Below are positions 25,253 through 37,838 of a DNA stretch of 64,000 nucleotides, one piece after another. How positions within the stretch are numbered: the first letter of the stretch is position 1; each line of letters opens with the position of its first letter. This DNA comes from Camarhynchus parvulus (taxonomy: Eukaryota; Chordata; Aves; Passeriformes; Thraupidae): the NCBI RefSeq assembly GCF_901933205.1, contig NC_044601.1:34696352-34760351 (forward strand), read 5' to 3'. The position numbers and the translations under genes were made by a program. Under the pieces are notes generated by a model. That model searched no databases, was not told the DNA's origin, and worked only from the letters and a program-made list of their open reading frames with translations.

Positions 25253-25266
25253 GTTGCTAAGGTAAC
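25253..25266 (-). promoter_or_regulatory. X-box-like (RFX) motif in LTR U3
   Basis: The minus strand reads GTTACCTTAGCAAC, a full match to the RFX consensus GTNRCC-N(0-3)-RGYAAC. A near-copy with one mismatch lies at 25348-25361 (GTTACCTTAGTTAC). The motif is seen; binding is inferred. Confidence 0.4.
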
Positions 25267-25524
25267 AGGGGAGGGGAAACCAAGATAATGAGGGGAAAAA
25301 AGGCAGGGAGTACTGATGGACAACATAATGAATACAAAATGGCGGGAGTAACTAAGGTAACGGGTGACTGGCAATTAGTTGCATACAGGGGTAGGGGGAG
25401 GGAAGTCTGAGACAGAACCATTTTAAAACAACTAGAAGCCATCTTGAAACATAACAGAACATCGTATAAAACAGCTTAAAACACAACATAAATCAGTTTA
25501 AAACAAGCACAACACACCACAACA

Positions 25525-25530
25525 AGTAAA
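25525..25530 (+). repeat. Target-site duplication, right copy
   Basis: AGTAAA, identical to 24716-24721. Confidence 0.88.
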
Positions 25531-28500
25531 CAATGTTGTTGGCATACATTAATTCCTGAAATACAGTGTAGGTGAACATTTCCTATAATGTAATATTATA
25601 GGTGCAGCGAACATACAGGTAATAGAAATTGCAAACAAATAATCTAAGCCTAAAGGGCATCCTGAACCCATTCAAAAATTCATTTAAAATCTGACTTTCA
25701 CCTTATTTGGAAGTGTTGACGTAAGTAATATTATAGAGTATATTAACAACTAATCTGATGAACAGCCTAGCAATCTTGGCTATAATATTTAGTTACACTT
25801 GAGTATCAGTCCTGTACTCATGTAGAATGAATTGTTGTCAGACTCCTTTCCTTTCATAGCTGTCAGGGCAGATATGGAGGTTTGTACAGGAAACAAAATG
25901 AAACAAAACCCCTAATATAGTCTTTGGTGTATCTGTCTTTAGCCTCAACAACAAAGCTCAATATACTTTGCCTAGTTACTAAGCGAAGCCATTCAGAAGT
26001 TGTGGCAAAATACATTTAGGGACATTGTAATGTATCCTACTTCACCCCTCAGCACCAGCAGCTAGACAACCTTCTCCATTAGAGGAAGAGGCTACCTCTG
26101 TGTAAAATTATGTCTCTGTATTTTATTTGTCATTGCATATATGATGCATTGCATTGTAGTTCAGAAATCTTTGAGTGACTTTTGCTGAAGTAGAAGTATC
26201 TCCATTCTTTGTGATGATTCTTCCCTTGTTTGCCTTTACCCAGTTCATATTAAACACTTCTACTCACAATAGTTGTTTTGCTTCCTAGTTCAAAGTCATT
26301 CTTGAAATTCACCTTGGAAAACTTTTTATCATGGTGTCCCATTGGTCATAATTCTTCTGCTTCTGCTTCTACGTTTCATTTTGGTTTTCTTTTGTTTCTC
26401 TATTCTTTAGCAATTATCCTTTGGCACAGATGTGAACACATCCTTGCCATGTCCCATCTAAGGGCTCACTATGGGGCTGAGATAGTCAAAGTGGTTTTAA
26501 ACCTTGGAGAGCGTCAAAAACTAGTGACTAGACAGATGAAAGATCAACTTTCCTGAAATTCAGCCTGGGCTCCTCAGCTTCCCTCATTGCAGCCTTTATG
26601 CCATCTTCCTTACTAGCGTTACATTCAAACCTTCCTTTGTATGAAAGGAGTAAGATCTGAGTTGTACAAACAAGACGACATGCATATTATTTCCATTAGC
26701 TTATAATTAATGGCACACATAGTGTTATCTTTTTTGCCTTTCAGCACATGTGATGCCTTCATTCATGCCTACAAAGAACTGGACATTGTGATTGTTAATC
26801 ACCTGGATAACTACTGGCTGCAGTCGTAGGGAAATACTTTCCCTGTGGTATGTTTTATATTGGTTTTCCTAAAGAACTTTTTTTTTTTCCTGGAAAAGAA
26901 AAATTGCAGAAGTACCCTACCAAAACACCAATCTGCATTCAAGCAAAGAAGGGATTAGGTGCTTAAATCAGATGTCCAAATTACAGGGTGAAATATATTT
27001 CTTTCCTTAGAAAAACATCAAATTAGTCACAGTAAAATTCTGAGGTAATTTGAGATATTACTTTCAAAGTTTCATTTATGAAATATATGATACATTATGC
27101 TTTTGACATCTGTTTTATTAAAATGTAAGCAGTCTTAAAAGACTAGTTCTTTGATCCATGTACCAACTGAAACATTTAGTTTTCATGTGTAATTGAGGAT
27201 AAATTTTCTTTTTGATTGACATTTGAAATTATAGAAAAATATATCAATAGCCCTCTTAAAAAGAAGCAGCACAGTTCCAAATTTGCATTTATTTATAGGA
27301 TAGGATTACTAGGGAGTCAACTATGCTAGTGAATTTTTAGTGAAACACAACTATATGCATTTGTATCCATGCATATAAAGCATCTACTAGACAAGAATTT
27401 CTGGTATGCTGTACATATTCTTTACAAAATTATTACTAAAAGACTGAATATTATTATCATACTACTGGGAATGCTAATTTGCAGCACTTCTGCTGCTTCT
27501 TTAATCTCTTGCATATAAAGTAAGTGAATTGTGACTGTGTAGCTGCAAAGCTGTATGACATCTTCCAACTGGGATAAACTATCTCATCTTGTTTTCCTCA
27601 GTGACAATACATTTTTCAGGCTCACATGAACATATTGCCTCTAAAGCAAGTTACTTGGCTCTTTGTGTGAATATTGAATTTACCCTTTTTTATTTGAGGT
27701 TTAAGTTATTTTTAATGATTATATCTCACTTTCCTTCTTACAGTCTTTTCTTCCTTAAATTTGCACTCTTCTATTTGAGGCTTGGGTTTTTTTTTTTCAG
27801 AAACAATACATTAAATATTTTCATCCACTTATCACATGGAAGTAAATTCTTTATTTTATTATGTCTTTTAATAAAAAAATAAATTTTATGTCTTGAAATA
27901 ATAAGGGTTTGGTTGACTGAAATCAAGAATGAAATGTTAATTTAGAAATTCAGATTGAGAAATTTACATAGCAAGAATATGATATTGACAAAACCACTCA
28001 ATTAGTGATGCATCTATACTAAATCTGTTATAAACTTTCAACTTTAGACATTTCAACTTTACAATGTTCTGATGAAGTCTTATTACTTCTCTATCAAATG
28101 TCCTGTCAATGTTATGACTTTTTTTTTTTCCTTCTGTGTTCTTTACAGTTGCTTACGCAGCACTTCTAATTAGCCCACCTCCCACTTCAGGCACAAAATG
28201 CAAGTATTATTCCAAGTGAGTATTTCTAAAGGCACATCATGATAAAAACATTTAGAAACTTACCAGAAATTATTTTCTGTGTAGCCTTCAGTTAACATTA
28301 CCTTTTTAAAATTGAATTTATTCTTAGTATTGTTAACTTACTTTCACAATTAACTCAAATGTGATTTCCATGTTATTTATTTTGTTAAGAAACAACTTTT
28401 CTGTGTAAGTTCAGCTCTGCTCCCTGATATGGCATGCTTCCAAATTAAATCTGAAACTGGCAAACTCAATGATTAAACAATGTCCTAACAGAGGTTAAAA

Positions 28501-31500
28501 GTTCTGCCAGGAATGATGGATGCACTTTGCTTTTGCAGCGAACTTTCCTGGGAAAGTCAGCTAGTCTGTACTACACTACTCACCTGTACAGAAAAGCTAC
28601 TGTGCCTCTAACTGGGGCACTAAGGGGTTTTTACAATGTTTACAAGGTTGTTTTTACAATGCAATTTAAGGGTGTGACAGGGATGTACACATCGTGTGGG
28701 ATGTACTTGGGGTTCGTCGATAGATCTTGCTTGAACACTGATGGTCTGGTGGCTTCAGCAGTACTGAACAAACACTTGGCTTCTTCCCTCTGTTCATGTG
28801 GTGGCACTGCTGGTTCAGAAGCCTCACAGTTCTTCTTCCATGTCTGACAACAGTGAAGTTGTATATGTATATGTGAAGTTGATTCAAATTATCTGATACA
28901 GAATTGGGCTTAGGATAGAAGTCTGCAGAGAAGGCATGATGCGCTTTATTTTTTATAGGACAGCAATTCAGGCTATCTCAATTGATTTTGAAGTAATCTG
29001 AGTCTCATTTTCTCAGGACTAGTCAAGCATTTTTAATCTACCAATTACTCCTAAATCTAGGTTTTCTTTTCTGTTATTTACAATGGAATTTTTTTAGATG
29101 CACTCTTAAATGACAATTTTATTTTTCAAAGGTTTGGGCTGAATGCAGGTTTAATTTTTTGAGTATTTTTTCTCTATTGGAATAAAATATTAGCATAAAA
29201 GAGTGGAGGTTCTCTGTCAGAATAGCATGTTAGTTTGGGGTCAGTAATTTTCACACCTAAAGGTAGTATTTGTTTTTTTCTCTTCTATTGGTATTATAAA
29301 AATGCAGAGGCAAGAATATAAAATAAAATTAGCAATTTTTTAAGCCTGAAATTCACTGAATTGTTCTTGAAGATATATTGAAAATAGTTTAAGCTATTAT
29401 AAATTATAGTTATTAATTGCAATAGGCATATATAACCTTAGGTTTTTGCTCTACCAAGTTCAATTCAGGAGGCTTGACACATACCCTTCCATGTTGCTTT
29501 GCATTTTGAGAAGATAGGTGTTTTTACACAAGCTTTAAGATGTATATGGATTTGTTCATTCTCAATCTATAAAGATAAATTTAAAAAAAATTGGTTACTA
29601 TTATTTTTAAAATCCATATTCAGACTTGTGTAGAAGTGAACAGATTCTATTTAAAAACCAGGAAAGAGTGTACAGATTGGCAAATGGAACTGCCTCTGAA
29701 AGATTTCAAATGCTTTTTAATCATTACAAACAGGAAATTTAATCTCCAGCTGAACATAAATAACAACAAAGACTCCATGAGTCAGCATAAAGCTGTAAGC
29801 CTAAAAGGGTCATAAAATATGAAGCTCCCTATTAAAAAAAAGCTTATATATGAAGAGAGAAACAAAACAATTGCATTCCAGCTCGAGTCATTCCATTCTG
29901 TTTTACAGTCTGAAGGAAAAGAAAAATATTCAAGGCCATCAAAAATACCAAATTATTCTAATTTTCTGGATAGATAGTTTCTTTCCTTTGATAAGATAGT
30001 ATTTTTACCTAGTCTGAAGTGATTTTAGTTGAGTTTCACATTTTGATACAGAATGGTGTTCATTTGTGATAGCCAGCATGCATGTGTTGCACTGCTGTTG
30101 GCAGTATAGAAAAATAATGGGTATCCTTGTTTCCTGTTTACAGGCAGTTGTGGCAATAAGATGAAATGGGCAGAAAAGAACTCTCTTTGTGAGTCTTGAA
30201 ATAAAATATCTACTAAATTAATAACAAGCATATCCTGAAACAGTGTGGCTTTTTTATCAGTATTTCTAACTCAAGAGTATTCACAATGGTTATATAAAAT
30301 ATATGTAAAAATATGTGTATATTCCTATTATACACATAGCAGATATATTTCTAATTTTTAAACATATACAATTTTTACATCTGGTAGGGGATATATATCT
30401 ATATATGGGCATGAAAAAAAAGATTGGTTTCACAACCCAATTCAGTTCATAATAGAGTCTCCTTTTAGAAAAATTCCTGTGATTGAAAAAAAATATACTT
30501 GTAGATAGAATGATATTTTCAATAATACACGTAAAGTTCCCAAACAGAAAATTAACTCTATTGGTATAGAAGTAAAGAGATCAGTTTTCATCTGCAAAGC
30601 AAATGAACAAATGAAAAGGAGCTCATTCATTGGCTTGAGCCAAAACTCCAACAAATGAAACTTCATTTGAAAATTAAAATATTTTGTCCTCTAAAGGGCA
30701 GCATAAGTACTAATATAGCTAATTTTTCCTCACCATCTATTTTTTAAGTTAAAAGCAACACTAGGATTTATGTCTGTGATAAGAACCTAAGACAAGTACC
30801 CCACTCATGGGTCAAGTGAAGTTAGAGTCAGCAGGGTCTAGTATTTTTCAGTCCCAGCAAAGCCCAAGTAAATACATTCTGTACTATGGATTTAGGAAGA
30901 ACTGCAGATTAACAGAGGCTCAAGGAGAAGAACAATATAGTCTTAGTTACATCTTTTAGATGAGGGTGAAGTAATACTTCCCAATTTTTTATGTCCTTTA
31001 CAAATCCAAATATTGCTGTGGAAAACCATTAAGACAGAAAGTTTTTTCACATAAACCTAAAGAATTATTTTGTTCATGATATATCTGTTCTTAGAATTTG
31101 GAGTAAAGCATTAAGTTAGATTTTAAAAAGACATTTCCTTGATTTCATGCTACTGTCTTAGGTTTTAAATTTGGTTCTATGAAGCATCTGTTATTTTAAC
31201 AATATTCCTAGAAATTAATTTCACATAATATGTAAATGTAGTGTTGCCATATTATTTTTGAACCATACTGCTGAGCTCAAAAGAAGTCCTATTTCTTTTA
31301 CAGACCAAAAATCAGTTATTTGTGTAGCTACCAGAAATTAAGAAGTCAAGTGTGAATTATAGTTGGCAAACATAGCAGTTTGATTTGGCATCAATGTATA
31401 ATAAAAGTCTTTAATGCAAAGAAAACTCACTACAGTAATCCAGGAAGGTAATTATATTTGCCTGGACTGCTAGTTCATAAAGGTGGAGCATAATAAAAAA

Positions 31501-33050
31501 GGTTATGTCTGTCCTCACTCAATCCACCTGAAATTTCTTCCCATGTTATATTAAAATATCACTAAAACAAATTTGTAAAATAATTCTCTCACCTCAAATA
31601 CAATCAAATGGTGTTCTTCATACAAAGATAGGCATGCTTAGAGAATTATAAATATGATGGTAAGCAAGGGAGCAGTCAATAATTCACACTTATCTGGAAG
31701 AAGATTTTACTAGTATAAGCCATTCCAATATTAACTAAACACTGAGGTTCTTATGTCCTGGGGAGAATGACTAAAACATTTCACAACAGACATAGTGTTA
31801 AGGGCTGTCCTGTTTATGGATTGCAATCAGATGATACAGACAGAAGATGCAGACACACACCACTTGGGAAGCTGTATAAACACTCAGCCCTTTCCAGCAG
31901 CCAGCACCAAGCACATGCACTACTGTACTGTGGGGTCCTGCTCCAGCTGCTGACACCAAGCTATTCATTCACATAGCCTGAAAGAGCCAGTTAGTTAGCC
32001 CTTGCAGCAGTAACACACACAGGATAAGTGAGATTATGCAGAGATACAGTTAAAAAATAATTTAAGAAGATAGAATGGTCTGCAGTGATCACATGCAGGT
32101 CTTAGTCAGAAAACCTAATTGATTGTCCCATTTTACATTTGACTAGCCCATTTTATAATGTTTTTGCCCAACTTCCCTTTGTTTCTTCCCAGTATTCTTC
32201 TCCTGCACAGTTCTCCATCAGTTTGCAGAGTCTCACTAGCCTTCCAACTGCTGGTTTTCACTCCTGCCAGCTGCAAAGGCCCTGTTGCTGCAGTTCCTTG
32301 GTAGCCCATCTTGGCCACTGCTTCAACTGTTGGGCACTGTGTTGACTCTGCTTCCACTATGTTTACTTATCACTTTTGTCACTCTGTATGTTTTCTTAAT
32401 GGCTTCTCCCTTTTCCTTGACATCCCCTTTCACAAGGTACTTTATCACATAATCCTACTGAAATGAACATTCCCATGTTCCAGTGGCCCCTTATCAATTT
32501 CATTACTACTTTCCTCATAGTATGAGTCAGATTGTGCCTGTATCTTACTGCTTATGGCTTCCTGCTTTAATTAGTATCCCTTTCTGCTTTAAAAGAGAGT
32601 CCTAATGGAGCTGACTCTCCATCCTACCACACTCACTTCCAACATAGTACATATTAAACTCTACGTAGTGACAGATTGTTTGGTTAAAGAAACATTTTAT
32701 TATAAATTTCTGCTTAAAATATTGTTGGATAGCATTTTAGGTGATTCTGCAATTCACATATAGAGTTAGGGAGCTTAGATTTTAATCTAATAAAACTTCA
32801 GTTTTAGAACTTCCATCATTTGAATAGGAGGTGAGAAGAAGCACAAATCTTTGCTTTCACAGGATACCAAACCAAATTTTTTTGGGTAACATTAATCCTC
32901 CTTTGCTCTGTCCTTTTCCTCCAAATGTGGAATGATGCCAAAATAATTGAAAAGTTTCTATGCAAATGTGAGTTGGGGCAAAGAATTGATAGAGGAAAGA
33001 ACTTCAGCTGAACTAAAGGAAGAGTTAAGAAAAGTGCAGTTGGGACTTAC
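25531..33050. other. AT-rich non-coding DNA
   Basis: No supported gene or repeat. A 106-codon open frame at 28527-28847 and coding-like minus-strand text at 32133-32357 were considered and not accepted. A short AT-repeat lies near 30385-30410. Confidence 0.55.
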
Positions 33051-33232
33051 CACTTTGACAGATCTCTAAAACTTTTTGCATATTAGATCTAATACTGTGT
33101 GTCTGAAGCTGACTGTCAGCAAATATACCACTACCAAAAGGAACACCTTCAGTAAATAATCTAAACAAAACAAAAAGGGATCCTAAAGTATTTAAGGTAC
33201 TTATAAAAGGCAGAAGAGGAGGCTTAGGTGAC
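33051..33232 (-). CDS. Candidate internal exon B of an unrecognised gene
   Basis: A 182-bp open stretch between an AG at 33234-33233 and a good donor GTAAGT at 33050-33045. Read in the frame left by exon A it encodes about 60 residues with no stop. They include a hydrophobic LGSLFVLFRLF run that could be a buried helix, and the tail SNMQKVLEICQSG. The exon ends in phase 1. The acceptor has a poor pyrimidine tract, the main weakness. I do not recognise the protein. It could be a chance open frame, but the match of phase, acceptor and donor with exon A supports a real exon. Confidence 0.4.
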
Positions 33233-33317
33233 CTATTATACACTCTTTGTATTGAAGATACATTTTCTTCAATTACTTCTACTTTATTTTTTTTCTTTAA
33301 AGTGCTGGCACACTTAC

Positions 33318-33511
33318 CTTCTGCAGTTCAATTTGTAGCAGTAGAGACTAGCATCTTCTAGCCTACAGAAATGCAGGAGTACTCTCCAATAAACTTCTTT
33401 CATGACAGCATTTCTTTCCGCTTTCTTTATGTGCAAGACATCAAATGCAATCCCACAGGGGCTGAGAAGAGCAGAAGCAGGTCTTAAGATAATTGGTATA
33501 TTTTTCAAGAT
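33318..33511 (-). CDS. Candidate internal exon A of an unrecognised gene
   Basis: A 194-bp open stretch preceded by a pyrimidine-rich acceptor (TTTTCTCTATACTC...AACAG) and followed by a strong donor GTAAGTG at 33317. Translation gives about 64 residues, including RPASALLSPCGIAFDV and LLHFCRLEDASLYCY, that look like ordinary globular protein sequence and contain no simple repeats. It ends in phase 2, which an 85-bp intron (33317-33233, GT-AG) would join in frame to exon B. The frame stays open upstream of the acceptor for a few codons, which is uninformative. Family and function are unknown to me. The start and further exons are not visible. Confidence 0.45.
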
Positions 33512-34194
33512 CTGTTTATAGAGTATAGAGAAAAGATACATTTTGGTGAAGAAAAAGGTTGGGTTATTGAATCACTTTGGGTCATTAGACAAGCTGATTC
33601 ACATTAAAAGGGGAAAGGTAGAGCAGCATGACAGAGGAACAGAAAACTTCTCTTTTAACTCTTACTGTTCTTTAATGAACCATTATGTCTGCATTTGAGA
33701 ATTTCATTCAATAATAGAATTAATATGGTCTAATATGAACTAATCTGAGTAGTGAACAATATTGAAATATTTTCTTGTCTTTGTTTAATCTACTAATATT
33801 AATTTAAGCATCTGGTTTTGCTCCTAGGAGTTAAAAGTACAAACAAATGCATCTGTTTTATTGAAAAGCATGTACAGCAATAGATTACTCACAGTTGGCA
33901 TCCCATTGCATCATGATGCACTTTCTGGCTTGTGACTGTCTGGTGTACTACAGCAGTTGAAAAATACAAGAATGATTATGGAAAATACAAACTGCTAAAC
34001 CCTTTGCATTATAGGAGATGATTTACATAGCGTACAATATATTAACGACAACACAGGGTAAAATCAGTGCCAGTTAATTGCCTCTGTCCTTTTGAATGTT
34101 CAAGGCCACTAAGGGGCTACGAGCAAAACAGTGTATTAAGCTTATTTTAAAAACAAAACCACAGTATCCAATCTTCATAGAGAAGGGGGATAGG
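33512..34194. other. AT-rich non-coding DNA
   Basis: Nothing recognised. Presumably intron if exon A is real. Confidence 0.5.
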
Positions 34195-34622
34195 CAGACA
34201 GTAAGATGGATCTCTCCTATGAAGACAGGATGGGAGAGTTGGGGTTGTTCAGCCTGGAAAAGAGAAGGCTGTGGGGTGACTTTTTTGAGACCTTCCAGTA
34301 CCTAAATGGGGCTTATAAAAAAGAGGAACAGTAGCTTTTTACATTGACAGGTACTGACAGGACAAGGGGAGACAGTTTTAAACTAAAAGAGGACAGATTA
34401 AGCTAGTTGTCAGGAAGAGATTCTGTACTCAGTGGGTGGTGAGGCACTGTAATGGGTTTCCCAGAAAAGTGGATGCCCCATTCCTGGAGGTTCTCAAGGC
34501 CAGGTTGGATGGGGGTCTGAGCAACCTGGTCTAGTGGGTGACATCCCTGTCCATGGCAGGGGGTTGGAACTAGATGGTCTTGAAGGTCCTTTCTAGCCTG
34601 TGCCATCTATGATTCTGTGATG
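34195..34622 (+). mobile_element. CR1 3' end fragment, plus strand
   Basis: Decayed end of CR1 ORF2 and its 3' UTR. It includes GGGTTGTTCAGCCTGGA, the run with GGAGGTTCTCAAGGCCAGGTTGG, and the terminal GGTTGGAACTAGATG...TGATTCTGTGATG. It is 5'-truncated, as most CR1 copies are. Its 5' border is approximate. Confidence 0.85.
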
Positions 34623-35429
34623 AATGAGCTGGATGGTAGAGCAGAAAAGTGTGCTACCAACCAGAGGGATCTTAAGAGATCATTACTCATATCTTACCTA
34701 GCCTTCTTTCAACAGAAGAGACTTTGTATGGACAGGGAATTGAACTATTTCTTTGTATATGTTTATCAGAAAGGAACATTTAGAGGGTGATTTTAACAGG
34801 TGTCATGTAAGAAAATTGCCTCGGCAGCTAAGTAGCATAACTCTTCTTTGACTGCTACAATACTATTCTTTAAGAAGGAAACATTGATACACCATTAAAC
34901 AGGAGAAGACATTACTAACGCCTCCAGACTGACATGCCATTGGTAAAGACTCTCATATTGAAAGGAATCTGTTGCCATCTCATGAGAGTGCTTATAGAAA
35001 AGTAAGAAATTTGTAACAGGATAATTGCCAAAGCTGTTAATTTCCTAATATAGATCTTGAACAAGATCCTAATCACCACTTATTTCTATGCAAATGATAA
35101 AAGGAGTTATGAATCATGTTAGTAAAAAACAGAATTAGTCACTCTCTGCTAGGTTTTCATCAGTAACAATGGAGATGAACTCATCCCTTTAGTAAATGAT
35201 TTCTCCTCTCTCTCACTCATACATTCTGAGTTTTCTTAATTCTTCAGAAGTAGACCCTTCTAAACACTCATGCCATGATAATTTTTCATCTCCCAGATAT
35301 GTAGTGCTCCTGTTTCATCTATATATAATGGCAAAGGCAAGCTGAGTGGTTGGTGAAAACAAATGAAAAAATGCTATTGACTTTCACTGTACCGGAGATT
35401 AGCTAAACTCACAATGTAAAGGAACTCCA
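34623..35429. other. AT-rich non-coding DNA
   Basis: No feature recognised. Confidence 0.5.
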
Positions 35430-35690
35430 AGCATCTGCACTGGATAGGGTGTTGTATTTTGTGAATTCAGGATTCTTATTTCTAAAAGCCCAGTTTGAAT
35501 GCAGTACTCCAGTGGGAGTCTCAGGAGAGAAGTGCAGAGGGGAAGAATCACCTCCCCTGAGCGGCTGCCCATGCTGCTTTGGATGCAGCCCAGGATGTGG
35601 TTGGCTTTCTGGGCTGTAAGTGCACATTTTTGAGTCATGTTGAGCTTCTCATCCACTCACACTCCCATGTCCTCAGGTCCAGTTACCACT
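35430..35690 (-). mobile_element. CR1 ORF2 C-terminal fragment
   Basis: Minus-strand translation gives VDEKLNMTQKCAL, then AQKANHILGCIQSSM, SGEVILPL and LEYCIQTG, the CR1 segment between the RT domain and the C-terminal end. An in-frame stop and loss of the 3' UTR show a broken remnant. Borders are uncertain by tens of bases. Confidence 0.8.
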
Positions 35691-37545
35691 ACCGAGAACT
35701 TATAATTGGAATTATGCCTTCAAGGAGACTTATGCCCTTCCAAATCCAATCATTAAACCAGCACTGCCCTGAACTGATGTCACTGCTCATGGTGGTACCC
35801 ACCCCCAGTTCTCCAGCCCATCTGACTCTCCAGGTGCCAGCACACTCACTGGAGTGCCAGATGCCCCAACCCCCCAGTTTGGTGGGTTTCAGCAGTTCTC
35901 AGTCCCCACTGGGGTTAGGCACTGAGGGTGTTGCACCCCTATCTGTGGGATGGATGGAAGAATCATAACACCAGGGCTAAAGAAAAGAAATATTTTTTCA
36001 CATAAATATATTTTCACATTTTGAATAGGATTTGGGGGTTCCTGACCCCACATTCACTAGATGCTCAGAATTAATGAAATTCAGGTTCTATTAATCGTCT
36101 TCTGGGTCCAGCTCTGCCAGCACAGGGGCAGCACAGGGGCTTACAGAAGTGCTTATGTGGTGGGGTCATGCTCCTATCTGCAGCCTAGTCCACGTCCACC
36201 TGCAGCAGCTCTGACGGGACACTGTCCCTCAGGAACCTCAGGAGCTGCACCTTTGTACAGAGACCTCCACAGGCCCCCAGTACCACTCTCCACTGGACCT
36301 GCTCCTCCTGCAGTAGGTCTCAGTTCCACTCAGACAGAGCCTGGGTCTGTGGGAGGGTGTGGATAATCTCCAGGAGCAGCACATCATTGTCTACAGCCAT
36401 GTCTGGGAGGCTGCTGGCGTGCACCTCCACATTGTAGGGCTCTGTGCCCTGTCCTTGATGTTTCCACTAAGCATCCATGCTTTGGATCTGTTCCTGGCAA
36501 GAGCTCCAGTGGGGATCCTGGTGAAAGACCATCCCTGGCTTCTTTACTGTCCTCAGGCCAACCTTGCAGAACTGACATTTTTCCATGTAGTTGAGAATGG
36601 TCAGGTCAATGATGGCATGGGGCCAGAAGAAGGAGTCTGTGGAAGTGGAGCTGTGCCATGACACATTGGTCCTCAAGGCTCCAAGGGATGGGCAGGTAGG
36701 CCAGTGGGGACAGGAACTCCTTTTTTGGAGCCCCCATATTCACTATCCGGAGAAGAGGGAAGAGACCCTGGCCCCTGTGTCAGGACCTGTGGACAGCAGG
36801 CCTCCTCAGCTATGGGACAGCACTGCCTTGCATGGGCAGAGGCAGGGCATAGTGTGAGAGACTGGAGTTGGATCTGGTGTTCTCCCTCAAAGTTCAGTGC
36901 CTCTCTGAGGTCAGTGTGGGCTCCTGCACTTCTGCAGCTGCCTGGAGAGAGGCTGTCAAGAGATGGCAGCCCCTGGCACAGTCTTGAGTTGTTGCTGCCA
37001 TGAGGTGTTGGCCATTTGTGGGGTGCTGGGTGCCAGGGCCACTCTCAACTCTGCTCCTGTTTACAGGCTTTTGCCGTGCTTCTGCAGCACTTCCAGTGCT
37101 CTGCAAAACCCACAGGACATGGATAAGAGGGGCCCACCCTGCAGCCTCTCATGCCTCTTCACACCATATAATGCAATACCATTCCTTGCAAGCCCCAGAC
37201 TGCCCAATCCCATGCCATGGTGCCATGCAGTTGCCACCGACCGATAAACACTTGGCCTGACCTGTGCATTGAGCCAGCGGATCTCCAGCATGTGCACCAG
37301 GAATGCAATCAGCCATGGCGGGGATGTTGGAGCTATTCATGACACCAGTCCTAGTGCAGCTCCAGTGCTCTGTGTCACCAGCACAGACTGATGATGAGGA
37401 TCTCCACTGACACCCAGATTCCCCAGTGACAGCTCTGTCCAAATGACTGGGGCAGCAGAGGTCAAGGCTGCAGCCTGTGAAAAGACACTGAACTGTAGTG
37501 TCCACTTGATACAATTTTGACACCTGTGTGATCTGTTTTTTCTAG
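35691..37545. other. Unidentified GC-richer block, possibly a decayed retroelement or retrocopy
   Basis: About 1.85 kb noticeably richer in G+C than its surroundings but poor in CpG, as expected for old methylated sequence. The minus strand in one frame (37297 down to about 36070) has only scattered stops and reads like eroded protein: LLLEIIHTLPQTQALSEWN, VQLLRFLRDSVPSELL. Plus-strand frames are also open in places (36359-36661), so strand is not certain. I recognise no domain. Between a CR1 piece and an LTR-like end, it may be internal sequence of an endogenous retrovirus or a processed pseudogene. Confidence 0.4.
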
Positions 37546-37559
37546 ATCATCTAGACATT

Positions 37560-37838
37560 CAGAAAGAAGTTTTGTGTGAAAATTATTAGTGTTTGGCAAT
37601 GGAAAAAATTCCTTTTTTGTGAATGATTAAAGTGGGGTATTCTACCACAGACAGAAGGTTTATTTTGTGCTGTGTCCTGATCAAAGATTGAAGACACACA
37701 CTTGATGTTGCACAGCTTGAGATTCCCAGCATCTGAGAGACCTAAGATTGCTCTTTCTGTGTAGCGTTATCTTTAATAAATTGTATTTGAATTGAAACTT
37801 TGCAGAGTCTGAGTGTCTTTCTTACTGGATTCATAACA
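37560..37838 (+). mobile_element. Possible LTR 3' part
   Basis: AATAAA at 37775-37780 is followed by sequence of U5 type and a possible CA end at 37838 (TTACTGGATTCATAACA). No matching target duplication or left border was found. It could be the LTR of whatever occupies 35.7-37.5 kb. Confidence 0.3.

Larger units (their letters stand above)
24722..25524 (-). mobile_element. Solo LTR, ERVK-like, with target duplication
   Basis: An 803-bp element with the retroviral TG...CA ends. On the minus strand it starts TGTTGTGGTGTG and ends GCAGCCGCA. It is flanked on both sides by the same 6 bp, AGTAAA (24716-24721 and 25525-25530), the duplication length usual for ERVK-type and alpharetroviral integrations. 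U3 holds CCAAT-type motifs, YY1-like ATGGC motifs and two X-box-like palindromes. A polyadenylation signal (AATAAA on the minus strand) lies at 24988-24983. No internal genes remain, as expected after recombination between two LTRs. Confidence 0.9.

Noticed and set aside
28527..28847. 106-codon plus-strand frame after a TTTTGCAG
   Set aside because: No donor, no family, and the minus strand is also partly open.
32133..32357. Coding-like minus-strand text that could continue from exon B in phase
   Set aside because: The acceptor (AAACATAG) lacks a pyrimidine tract and no clear donor or family was seen. The phase agreement alone has a one-in-three chance.
35691..37523. Several 60-130 codon frames on both strands
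   Set aside because: Both strands are open in places and each frame is interrupted. Treated as one unidentified block rather than genes.
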